49,675 nucleotides of DNA from JAYPUG01 sp038117265. GTDB lineage: Bacteria; Pseudomonadota; Alphaproteobacteria; UBA6615. Of the stretch, positions 23,178 to 31,800 are shown one piece after another. Positions within the stretch are counted from its first letter, which is position 1. Every line of letters starts with the position of its first letter. The notes beneath the pieces were generated by a model, which saw only the letters and a program-made list of their open reading frames with translations, did no database searches and had not been told where the DNA came from. The stretch spans positions 1 to 49,675 of the forward strand of contig JAYOFO010000011.1 in NCBI GenBank assembly GCA_038117265.1, written 5' to 3'. The position numbers and the translations under genes are program-made.

Positions 23178-24197
23178 ATGAACAGGTTTGTTGTCGCCGC
23201 GGCAGCGGCGGTTGTAAGCGTCGGTCTCGCCGGCAATGCGTCGGCCGAGCCCGCGAAAATACGTATCGGCTGGAACCAGGCACCGGGTCACATGGCCTCG
23301 ATGACCTGGCACGACACCGGCGCGCCCTATCTGAAGAATCACGGGAAGTCCTACGTCGCCGAGCCGATCCGGTTCCAGGGTTCCGGCCACCAGGTGACGG
23401 CGATCGCGGCCGGACAGGTCGACATTGCGGCCGTGTCGGTCGTGGCCTTCCTGGCGATGATCAACAAGGCCAAGGTCGACGCCCGCGTGGTCGCCGACGT
23501 GCTCCAGGACCCGTGCAACGGCGAGGGGTTCACCCAGCCCTTCTATGCGCGCAAGGACAGCGGCATCAAGACGCTCGCGGATCTGGGCGGCAAGCGCATC
23601 GCGATCAACTCGCGCGGCTCGGCCCATGACATGATGGTGTCGGCGGCGATCAACCGCGGCGGCGTGGATCCGAAATCGGTCACGCGCGTCGAGATGAAGT
23701 TCGCCGCGATGGTGCCGTTCCTCAAGGAAGGCAAGGTCGATGTCGGCGGCTACCTGCCGCAGTTCGTGCCGCCGGTTGCCAGCGATCCGAGCCTGTTCCG
23801 CCTGTTCACGGCCTGCGACGTCATCGGACCCTCGGCCACCGTCATGCTGGTTGCCAAGAAGGAGTTCGTCGACGCCAACCGCGACGCGTTGGTCGATATG
23901 TTTGCCGACCACATGCGCGCGGTGCGCTGGTTCTACGACCCGGCCAACCGGGACAAGATGCTCGAGGTCGTAGCCGACGTGACCAAGGCGCCGAAGGAGA
24001 ACTTCGCCGACTATGTGTTCACGAAGGACGACTTCTTCCGCAGCCCGGACTTGCGCGTGGATCCTGGCGCTGTCCAGAACACGATCGACAAGGCGCTCGA
24101 GTTCGGGGCGATCACCGAGGCCGATCGGCTGGTCGTCAACCCAGGCTACATCGACTACTCGGTCATCGAGGCCGCAAAGAAGCAGGTCGAAGGCTGA
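23178..24197 (+). CDS. ABC transporter substrate-binding protein (NMT1/TauA/SsuA-like)
   Basis: A 339-residue exported binding protein. The signal peptide spans about residues 1-23 (VVAAAAAVVSVGLAG, cleavage after ASA). The fold is the NMT1-like/SsuA type: IRIGWNQAPGHMASM, FQGSGHQVTAIAAGQVDIAA, KTLADLGGKRIAINSRGSAH and a middle lobe with FLKEGKVDVGGYLPQ. Family ligands include sulfonates, taurine, nitrate, thiamine precursors and aromatic acids; the ligand here is unknown. It is the first gene of an operon with an ATPase and two permeases. The 263-base region to the divergent molybdenum hydroxylase gene holds the promoters of both. Confidence 0.88.
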   Translation: MNRFVVAAAAAVVSVGLAGNASAEPAKIRIGWNQAPGHMASMTWHDTGAPYLKNHGKSYVAEPIRFQGSGHQVTAIAAGQVDIAAVSVVAFLAMINKAKVDARVVADVLQDPCNGEGFTQPFYARKDSGIKTLADLGGKRIAINSRGSAHDMMVSAAINRGGVDPKSVTRVEMKFAAMVPFLKEGKVDVGGYLPQFVPPVASDPSLFRLFTACDVIGPSATVMLVAKKEFVDANRDALVDMFADHMRAVRWFYDPANRDKMLEVVADVTKAPKENFADYVFTKDDFFRSPDLRVDPGAVQNTIDKALEFGAITEADRLVVNPGYIDYSVIEAAKKQVEG

Positions 24198-24210
24198 CCC
24201 ACGTATCGCA

Positions 24211-24242
24211 CCGGGGCCCGCGTCATGCGATGCGGGCCCCGG
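24211..24242 (+). promoter_or_regulatory. Intercistronic hairpin after the binding-protein gene
   Basis: CCGGGGCCCGC and GCGGGCCCCGG form a perfect 11-bp stem with a 10-base loop, 13 bases after the stop. There is no T-tract. As with the tctC-tctB hairpin, it probably stabilises the binding-protein message or lowers expression of the downstream genes. Confidence 0.6.
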
Positions 24243-24307
24243 ACGTACTCCAGTAATATTCATGACGCGCCCCGCGGCTGTTGCGTGCGCGTTGGACAGG
24301 GGCTGCA

Positions 24308-25090
24308 ATGTCCGCCAAGAGCATTTCCATCGAGCGCGTGTCGCACACCTACCACCCGGCAAAAGGTGATCCGGTCATCGCGCTGTCGGACGTGACGCTC
24401 GAGGTGCGCGACACGGAGTTCATGGCGCTGCTGGGGCCCAGCGGCTGCGGCAAGAGCACGCTGCTCTACATGATTGGCGGGTTCCTGCCCGTCGAGGAGG
24501 GGGCCATCAAGGTCGGCGAGACGCCGGTCACGGAGCCGCACCCCGAGCGCGGCGTCGTGTTCCAGCATTTCGCGCTGTTCCCTTGGAAGACCGTCCTGGA
24601 CAACGTCCTGTACGGCCTCGAGAAGAACGGCGTGCCCAAGTCCGAGCGTGCCGCGCGGGCGCAGAAGTACATCGACATGGTGCAGCTCACCGGCTTCGAG
24701 CAGAGCTTCCCCTCGCAGCTTTCGGGCGGCATGAAGCAACGCGCCGCGATCGCGCGCACGCTCGCCGTCGATCCCGCGATCCTGCTGATGGATGAGCCGT
24801 TCGGCGCGCTCGACGCGCAGACGCGGACCCTGATGCAGGACGAGCTGCGCGACATCATGCGCCTGACCCCCAAGACCGTGATCTTCGTGACCCACGACGT
24901 GCAGGAGGCGGTCCGCCTGGCCGACCGGGTCGCGGTCATGTCGCGGCGCCCGGGGCGTATCAAGGAAGTTGTCGACCTGCCGAACAGCCACGACGAGTCC
25001 TTCCGCCAATCGCCGCAGTTCCTCGGGATGGTGGACTATCTCTGGGGCCTGATTCGCGAGGAAGCGACGGCGGCCCAGACGGAGCATTAG
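24308..25090 (+). CDS. ABC transporter ATP-binding protein (SsuB/TauB-like)
   Basis: A 260-residue ABC ATPase that powers the importer. All motifs are present: Walker A GPSGCGKST (43-51), Q-loop Gln86, signature LSGGMKQR (138-145), Walker B with DEP (162-164) and the switch His196 in VTHDVQEAV. The QHFALFPWKTVLDNV segment is characteristic of the nitrate/sulfonate/taurine family. The start is ATG 24308 (MSAKSISIERVSHTY). The first permease gene starts 2 bases after the stop. Confidence 0.92.
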   Translation: MSAKSISIERVSHTYHPAKGDPVIALSDVTLEVRDTEFMALLGPSGCGKSTLLYMIGGFLPVEEGAIKVGETPVTEPHPERGVVFQHFALFPWKTVLDNVLYGLEKNGVPKSERAARAQKYIDMVQLTGFEQSFPSQLSGGMKQRAAIARTLAVDPAILLMDEPFGALDAQTRTLMQDELRDIMRLTPKTVIFVTHDVQEAVRLADRVAVMSRRPGRIKEVVDLPNSHDESFRQSPQFLGMVDYLWGLIREEATAAQTEH

Positions 25091-25092
25091 GA

Positions 25093-25857
25093 ATGAAGCG
25101 AATCAACTCTCCGATCCTGCTCACGTTCGTGCGCTATCTGCCGCTCGCGATCATCGCGCTCGCATGGGAGCTGGCGCCGCGCATCGGGCTCGTCTCGCCC
25201 GATCTTCTGCCGGCGTTCAGCACGATCATCGCGGACGGGTTTGCCCTGTTCGGCGATCCCGAAATCTATGGCCATGCGGGCGCCTCGCTGTACCGCGCCT
25301 TATCCGGTCTCGGCGTCGCCATCGTGTTCGGCATCGCCGCCGGCGTGATGATGGCCTGGTTCAAGCCGGTGCGCGTCGTGCTCAATCCGATCGTCCAGAT
25401 GTTCTACCCGATGCCGAAGTCGGCGCTCATCCCGGTCATGATCATCTGGCTCGGGATCGGCTCGGCGTCGAAGATCGTGCTGATCTTCCTCGGGTGCATG
25501 CTGCCCGTGGTGATCAGCGCCTACAACGGCGCGCGGGGCGTGGACCACATCTACATCTGGTCGGCGCGTTCGCTCGGTGCCAGCCGCCGCGAGGTCCTCT
25601 GGGACATCATCCTGCCCGCGGCGATGCCGCAGATCCTCAACGGGGTGCGCACGGCGCTGGCGATCTGCTTCGTGCTGCTCGTTTCGTCGGAGCTGCTGAT
25701 CTCGACCGAGGGGCTCGGTTTCCTGATCGGCGTGCTGGGCGAAAACGGCGTCTACCCGACCATGTTCTTCGTCATCTTCATCGTCATCGCGATGGGCTTC
25801 TTCGCCGACCGCGTCTACCTGTTCTTCAGCAAGAGGGCGCTGTCGTGGCTCGACTAG
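25093..25857 (+). CDS. ABC transporter permease 1 (SsuC/TauC-like)
   Basis: A 254-residue integral membrane subunit with about six helices. The EAA-type coupling loop is visible as SARSLGASRREVLWDIILPAA followed by MPQILNGVRTALAI. It contains the family's YPMPKSALIPVMIIWLGIG loop. It starts at ATG 25093, 2 bases after the ATPase stop. A second, different permease follows immediately, so the pair probably forms a heterodimer. Confidence 0.9.
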   Translation: MKRINSPILLTFVRYLPLAIIALAWELAPRIGLVSPDLLPAFSTIIADGFALFGDPEIYGHAGASLYRALSGLGVAIVFGIAAGVMMAWFKPVRVVLNPIVQMFYPMPKSALIPVMIIWLGIGSASKIVLIFLGCMLPVVISAYNGARGVDHIYIWSARSLGASRREVLWDIILPAAMPQILNGVRTALAICFVLLVSSELLISTEGLGFLIGVLGENGVYPTMFFVIFIVIAMGFFADRVYLFFSKRALSWLD

Positions 25858-26684
25858 AAGACGTGGGAAACCTCTCGACCGACCGCGAGAGCCCGCTCCT
25901 CGCCAGGGCGGCCGGCATGGTTTCGACCGGCCTGTCCAAGGTGGGCTCGATCATCGTGCTGCTGGCCGCGTGGGAGATTCTCGCCCACACCGACCTGGTC
26001 ACGCCGTTCCTGCTGCCCGCATTCTCGGTGGTCGTAGAGCGGATCGCCGCCGACATGGCGGGGGGCGACTGGTTCACCAATATCGGCCTGTCGCTTTACC
26101 GCGCGGTCGTCGGCTTCCTCGCCGCGGCCGTGATCGGCGTGCCGCTCGGCATCCTGATGGCGCGGCGCATGTCGATCCGCTGGTTCTTCGACCCTGTCGT
26201 CTCGGTCGGCTTCCCGGCGCCCAAGATCGCGTTCCTGCCGATCTTCATCCTCTGGTTCGACCTCTTCGACACGTCGAAGATCGTGATGATCGCCTTCAAC
26301 GCGATCTTCCCGATCGTCGCCGCATCCTGGGCCGGCACCTTCACCGTCGACAAGCACCTGATCTGGTCGGCGCGCTCGCTCGGCGCCAACGAACGCGAAA
26401 TTCTCAACGAGGTCATCCTGCCGGCCGCGATGCCACAGATCCTGACGGGGCTTCAGATCGCGTTGCCGATTTCGATGATCGTGGCGCTGGTGACCGAGTT
26501 CCTGATGGGCGGGCGCGGCCTGGGCGGGGCGATGATCGAGGCGCAGCGGTTCGGCGATTCGCCCGGCGTGTTCGCCGGGATCGTGTCGATCGCGATTGCG
26601 GGCATGGTGCTCATCAAGTCGCTCGAGTATATCCGCCGGCGTCTGCTGGCATGGCATCCCGAGACCGAGGCGCTGACCGCCTGA
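25845..26684 (+). CDS. ABC transporter permease 2 (SsuC/TauC-like)
   Basis: A second permease of the same family, 279 residues from the GTG at 25845, with an AGAGGG site in front and a 13-base overlap with permease 1. A GTG at 25863 and an ATG at 25918 (MVSTGLSKVG) are alternatives. About six helices and the coupling loop SARSLGANEREILNEVILPAA are present. The core matches permease 1 in layout (GFPAPKIAFLPIFILWFDLF versus YPMPKSALIPVMIIWLGIG) but the two have clearly diverged. Most SsuABC/TauABC systems encode one permease that forms a homodimer. Confidence 0.88.
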   Translation: MARLEDVGNLSTDRESPLLARAAGMVSTGLSKVGSIIVLLAAWEILAHTDLVTPFLLPAFSVVVERIAADMAGGDWFTNIGLSLYRAVVGFLAAAVIGVPLGILMARRMSIRWFFDPVVSVGFPAPKIAFLPIFILWFDLFDTSKIVMIAFNAIFPIVAASWAGTFTVDKHLIWSARSLGANEREILNEVILPAAMPQILTGLQIALPISMIVALVTEFLMGGRGLGGAMIEAQRFGDSPGVFAGIVSIAIAGMVLIKSLEYIRRRLLAWHPETEALTA

Positions 26685-26697
26685 GGGCCGTCGCGCC

Positions 26698-27237
26698 TCA
26701 GTCGAGCGGCGCGGCGTCGACCAGGATGCCGGCGAGGATGCACGGCGCCTCCGTGCGGTTCGACCAAGCGTGCAGGGTGCCGCGCTGGACGCACACATCG
26801 CCCGTCTTGAGCAGGACCTCCTCCTCGTCGAGGATCAGCCAGACCTCGCCCGACATGACGATCAGATAGTCGACCGTGCTGGTCTTGTGCATGCCGGGGT
26901 GCTTCTGGCCGTCGAGCCGCTCGCCGGCCCCCATCTTCTCGAAATATTCCTTCATCGTGTCGTAGTTCCGCTGGGAATCCGGCGGGATCTCGACCGTGCG
27001 GAACACCACGCCGCCGGCGGGCGGCTGCAGCGTGACCCTGTCCTCGACCGTGTCGGCGTTGCCCGCGTTGCTGTCGGGCACCGAACGGGAGATCCAGACG
27101 TCCGACAGGCGCACGTTGGGCTGCCCGTTCGGGGTCAGCACGTGCCCCATGTCGGCGGTCATCGTCTCGTCGATCACGACGATGGCGTTGCCGGCCTCGT
27201 CGTGCCCGGTCACCACCCGGCGGATGTCGCGCGGCAT
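26698..27237 (-). CDS. Cupin domain-containing protein
   Basis: A 179-residue single-cupin protein from ATG 27237 (MPRDIRRVVTGHDEAG). The cupin core is HPGMHKTSTVDYLIVMSGEV (first motif with two His) followed by VCVQRGTLHAWSNRTEAPC (second motif with His). These residues could bind one metal ion. Proteins of this type occur in catabolic clusters beside fumarylacetoacetate-hydrolase-fold enzymes, as here, but no reaction is assigned. It lies 11 bases downstream of the FAH-family gene on the same strand and is convergent with permease 2 (13 bases). Confidence 0.8.
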   Translation of the reverse strand: MPRDIRRVVTGHDEAGNAIVVIDETMTADMGHVLTPNGQPNVRLSDVWISRSVPDSNAGNADTVEDRVTLQPPAGGVVFRTVEIPPDSQRNYDTMKEYFEKMGAGERLDGQKHPGMHKTSTVDYLIVMSGEVWLILDEEEVLLKTGDVCVQRGTLHAWSNRTEAPCILAGILVDAAPLD

Positions 27238-27248
27238 GTCTCTTCTCC

Positions 27249-28274
27249 CTAGTTCCGGTCCGGCGTGTCGCGGTCGCGCCAGCCGTCGGGCTTCACGATC
27301 CGGTTGGCCAGGATGCCGATGCCCTCGACCTCGAGTTCGACCCGGTCGCCGTCCTCGAGGTAGCGGTTGTGCTCGAGCCCGCAGCCGGTCGGCACGGTTC
27401 CCGATCCGTAGATCTCGCCCGGGTAAATCGTCTGGTTGCGGCTGATATGGGCGAGGACGCCCTCGAAGCTGTGGTCCATCGACGCCGTCGAGCCGCGGCT
27501 CCAAACCTCGCCGTTGATGCGCGCGGTCATGGCGAGCGCGTAGGGTTCGGCGATCTCGTCGGCGGTGACGATGCAGGGCCCCAGCACGTTGCCGGCGTCG
27601 AAGTCCTTGCCCGGGCCGCCCATGCCGGCGCCGGTGCGGATCTCGACCGCCTGGACGTCACGCGCGCTGATGTCGTTGAAGATGGTGTAGCCGAAGATGT
27701 GCTGGCGTGCGTCGGCGACGCCGATTTCCCGGCCGGCCCGGCCGGTGACCGCCGCCCATTCGAGCTCGTAGTCCATGCGCCGCGCGCCGTGCGGCCAGAC
27801 CACGTCGTCGCCGGGGCCGATGATGCTGAGGTGGTTGCTGTTCAGATACACCGGCGCGGCCTCCCATTCGGGCGGCACGTCGAGCGCGCCCGACGCCCGG
27901 AACCGCGCCATCGCGGCCTCGGGGTCGTCTTCGCGCGCCGCCAGGCGGGTGTAGCGGACCGCGCGCGCATTGCGCAGATGCTGCAGGAAGCAGGTGCAGT
28001 CGCGCAGGCGGCGCGGATTGGGCAGCGGGGCGTGCAACCGGACGTCGGCGGTCGCAAGGCCGGCATCGCCGGCGCGCGACGCGACGAGCTGGCGCGCGCG
28101 GTCGAGCGCCGACGGGCCGCCATCGATCAGGGCGAGCATCGAGGCGAGCGCCGGCTCGGGCTGTCCGGCATGCGCGGCCGCATGTGCCAGGTCGACGGTC
28201 CGCGCGTCGCCGTCGATCAGGGCGCCGAGCCGGAGTTGCGGGCGGTCGGAAGTGGAAAAGGTAACGAGACGCAA
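27249..28274 (-). CDS. Fumarylacetoacetate hydrolase family protein
   Basis: A 341-residue FAH-fold enzyme. These Mg2+- or Ca2+-dependent enzymes cleave carbon-carbon bonds in acylpyruvates or decarboxylate and hydrate related keto acids. The metal-binding acidic residues are in MDYELEWAAVTGR and the following FNDISARDVQAVE; GKDFDAGNVLGPCIVTADE is the family hallmark, with later YGSGTVPTGCGLEHNRYLEDGD (positions about 292-313). The start is a TTG at 28274, the only codon that gives the family N-terminus LRLVTFSTSD. It forms an operon with the downstream cupin and probably serves breakdown of the compound taken up by a neighbouring transporter; that link is inference. Confidence 0.87.
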   Translation of the reverse strand: MRLVTFSTSDRPQLRLGALIDGDARTVDLAHAAAHAGQPEPALASMLALIDGGPSALDRARQLVASRAGDAGLATADVRLHAPLPNPRRLRDCTCFLQHLRNARAVRYTRLAAREDDPEAAMARFRASGALDVPPEWEAAPVYLNSNHLSIIGPGDDVVWPHGARRMDYELEWAAVTGRAGREIGVADARQHIFGYTIFNDISARDVQAVEIRTGAGMGGPGKDFDAGNVLGPCIVTADEIAEPYALAMTARINGEVWSRGSTASMDHSFEGVLAHISRNQTIYPGEIYGSGTVPTGCGLEHNRYLEDGDRVELEVEGIGILANRIVKPDGWRDRDTPDRN

Positions 28275-28361
28275 CGGGGTTGCTCCGCGATCGGTGGGAC
28301 CGGGAGGCAGCGTCTCTCAATGCGGAGCGGGTGGCAAGCGCGCGTGCGCCGCGGCGCCCGA

Positions 28362-28724
28362 TCAGAACTCGATCACGGTTCCGGCGAGCAGGGCGGCAAA
28401 CAGGGCCAGGGCATAGATGCCGGCCAGGCTCGTCAGCGTGATCAGGATATTGCCGACGGTGTGCAGCGGATGGTTCCGGCGCTCGATTCAGCGGCGCGCG
28501 CTCGACCGGCGCTCGCGTCCCGCCACGACCGTCAGGAACATCGGCCGACACGGGATGGGCAGGGTCAGCCGCAGGTCGACAGGGTGGCGCGAGGCCTTGC
28601 GCATGTCGGCCAGCGCCTCGAGGGCTTCGGCCTGTTCGGGGGTCAGGCTGGCACGCACCGCCTGCGGCAGGTGCGCGAGCACCGATTCCGACGTTTCGTT
28701 GTAGGCGAGTTACTGTGCGGTCAT
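28362..28724 (-). pseudogene. Small membrane-protein gene with two in-frame stop codons
   Basis: From ATG 28724 one frame runs for 121 codons to a TGA at 28364-28362, broken by TAA at codon 5 (28712-28710) and TGA at 28490-28488. Across both stops the sequence is coherent. The first part is a soluble segment (LAYNETSESVLAHLPQAVRA, LTPEQAEALEALADMRKAS), then HPVDLRLTLPIP and FLTVVAGRERRSSARR; after the TGA come IERRNHPLHTVGNILI and a hydrophobic segment LTSLAGIYALALFAALLAG. The layout resembles small single-helix proteins of Rhodospirillales, but I cannot name a family. Single-base changes (TAC to TAA, CGA to TGA) would explain both stops. The gene is probably decayed, or the sequence has errors. 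It lies between the FAH gene and the divergent glutamate dehydrogenase gene; 28725-28896 holds that gene's promoter region. Confidence 0.6.
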
Positions 28725-28896
28725 TGTCGGTGTCCCTGCCAGCCCGGGCGACGGCGTATCCGTCGTCGGGAGGAAGCGCCAGTATGGAATTTCGTGGTTA
28801 AGGAACGCTTACCGGTGTTAACCATGTTTTACCTTTCGCATTCATAGGATTGGCCTCGAAGCCGGTGCCGGGCAACCGGGAACAGGAAACCGCGCC

Positions 28897-31800
28897 ATGG
28901 CGACGCGTACGAGCACGCAGAAGAAGAACCTGGTGGGACGCGCCGCGCGCCTCGCCGCCAAGCATGCGAAGGGCGACGAGGCCAAGGCGCTAGGCGCCTT
29001 CGTTCGCGACTACTACGTGAACGTGCCGCCGTTCGACATCGCGACGATGGAGGCGCCGGCGCTGTTCGCGGCGGCGCGGTCGTTCCGTACGTTCGCGCAG
29101 AAGCGACTGCCGGGCGAACCCCTCATCCGGGTGTTCAACCCGCGCGAGGCCGACCACGGGTGGACGAGCACCCACACGGTGATCGAGGTCGTCACCGACG
29201 ACATGCCGTTCCTGGTCGATTCGGTCACGGCGGAGCTGAACTATCAGGGCCTGACGGTCCATCTGATCATCCACCCGATCTTCCATGTCGCGCGCAGCGC
29301 ATCGGGTGCCTTGACCGCGTGCGGCGCCCGGGCGGGCGCCGATCGGCACGCCGAGAGCTTCATGCATTTCGAGGTCGACGAGCAGAGCGACCCCGAGGCG
29401 CTGGCCCGGCTGACCGCAAGGCTGGAGCAGATCCTCGAGGATGTGCGTGCGGCGGTCGAGGACTGGCGCGCGATGCGCGCGCGGGTCTCCGACGTGCTGG
29501 GCGAATTCGACGGCAAGCTCCCCAAGGTGGCGAAGGACGAGGCCGCGGAGACGCGCGCCTTCGTCGAGTGGCTGCTCGACGACCATTTCACGTTCCTCGG
29601 CTATCGCGAGTACAGCTTCACCGGCAGCGGCGCCCGACAGCATCTGAAGTCCGAGCCGAAGGCGCTGGGCGTCCTGCGCCAGGCCGAGCGGTCGATCTTC
29701 GAGAGCTGGGCCGACGACGCGCCGCCGCCCGACGACGTGCGGAGCTTCATCCACCAGCCGCAGCTCGTGATGATCACCAAGGCGAACCAGCGCGCGAGCG
29801 TGCATCGCCGGGTCCACATGGACGTGATCGGGCTGAAGACGTTCGACGCCGGAGGCAACGTCTCGGGCATCCGCATTATCGCCGGCCTGTTCACCTCGTC
29901 GGCCTACAGCCGTTCGGCCGAGAACATCCCGATGCTTCGACGCAAGGTGACGCGGACGATCAAGGCCGCGGGCTTTCCGCCCGCCAGCCACGACGGCAAG
30001 GCGCTCGCCCATATCCTCGAGACCTATCCGCGCGAGGAGCTGCTGCAGATCGAGGAGGATGTCCTGCTCGATCACGCAATGGGAATCCTGCACCTGCAGG
30101 AACGGCAGCGCACGGCCCTGTTCGTGCGCCAGGATCCGTTCAAGCGCTATGTCACGGCGCTCGTGTTCGTGCCGCGCGACCGCTACGACACGGATCTGCG
30201 GATGGCGCTTGCCGCCATCCTCGAGGAGGCGTTCGCGGGCACATGCGTCGCCTTCTTCCCCGAGTTCGGGACCGAGTCGGTCCTGGCCCAGATTCTCTTC
30301 GTCATCAAGACGGGCCCGGATGGAACCCCCGCCCACGACATCGAGGCGATCGAGGCCGACCTGCGCGAGGCGACGCGCACATGGGAGGACCATCTGCGCG
30401 AAGCGCTGGTCGCGGCGCGCGGCGAGGAATCCGGCCTGGTGATGTACCACCGCTATGGCCAGGCGTTCGCCGCGGCGTACCGCGAACGCTACTCCCCGGA
30501 AACCGCGGTCGTCGATGTCGCCCTGATCGATGCGGCCCGCGTGTCCGGTCGCCTCCAGCTCAATCTCCACTGCGCCCCGGACGCGGCGCCGCACGAGGTC
30601 CGGCTAAAGCTCTATCATGCCGGGACGCCGCTGCCGCTCTCCGACGTGATCCCGATGCTCGAGAACATGGGGCTAAAGGTGATCGGCGAAGAGCCCTCCC
30701 AGGTGACCTATCACTATGGCGAGGGCGCCGGCGGTGCCTGGATTCATGATTTCTCCATGCAGAGCCGGGCCGGCGCCGCCATCGACCTCGACACGGTGCG
30801 CGATCCGTTTCACGACTGTTTCCTGCGCGTCTTCGAAGGCTCGATCGCCGATGACGGGTTCAACAATTTGGTGCTCGGCGCCGGACTGGAATGGCGCGAG
30901 ATCCTGATCCTGCGCGCCTACTGCAAGTTCCTGCTGCAGAGCCGGATTCCGTTCTCGCAGGCCTATATGGAGGAAACGCTCGCGAAGAACCCGAAGCTGG
31001 CCGGCATGATCGTCGAGAAGTTCGTGGCGCGGTTCGATCCCGATATGGCGGGGCAGGCGGCGAGCGCGCGGCGGCTCAAGAAGCTCGACCGCGCCTTCAT
31101 GGACGGGCTGGATGGCGTGGTGAACCTCGACGAGGACCGCATCCTCCGCCGGTTCGCTAACGCCGTGGACGCCACCCTGCGCACGAACTTCTACATGCGC
31201 GACGAGGACGGCGCGCACCAGCCCTATGCCTCGTTCAAGTTCGACAGCGCGCGGGTCGACGAGTTGCCCGAGCCGCGGCCGAAGAAGGAAATCTTCGTCT
31301 ACAGCCCGCGCATGGAAGGCTGCCATCTGCGCGGCGGCGACGTGGCGCGCGGCGGAATCCGCTGGTCGGACCGGCGCGAGGACTTCCGGACCGAGATTCT
31401 CGGATTGCAGAAGGCCCAGACGGTCAAGAACGCCGTCATCGTGCCGGTGGGCGCGAAGGGCGGCTTCGTGTGCAAGCAGCTGCCCGAGCCGATGGGCGAC
31501 CCGCAGGCCGACCGCCAGGCGACCCAGGACGAGGTCGTTGCCTGCTATTCGACGCTGATCCGCGGGCTGCTCGATATCACCGACAATCTGGTCGACGGCG
31601 CGATCGTGCCGCCGCGCGACGTGGTGCGCCTCGACGGGGACGATCCCTATCTCGTCGTCGCCGCCGACAAGGGAACCGCGACCTTCTCCGACATCGCAAA
31701 CGGCATCAGCGCCGACTACGGCTTCTGGCTGGGCGACGCGTTCGCGTCGGGCGGCTCGGCGGGCTACGACCACAAGAAGATGGCGATCACCGCGCGGGGC

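Noticed and set aside
3132..28712. Genome-wide recoding of TAA as Tyr
   Set aside because: Two intact genes here (the dehydratase ending at 38792 and the phosphoglycosyltransferase ending at 40785) end in TAA at sensible places, and the large gdhZ frame contains no internal TAA. Two broken genes are not enough evidence.
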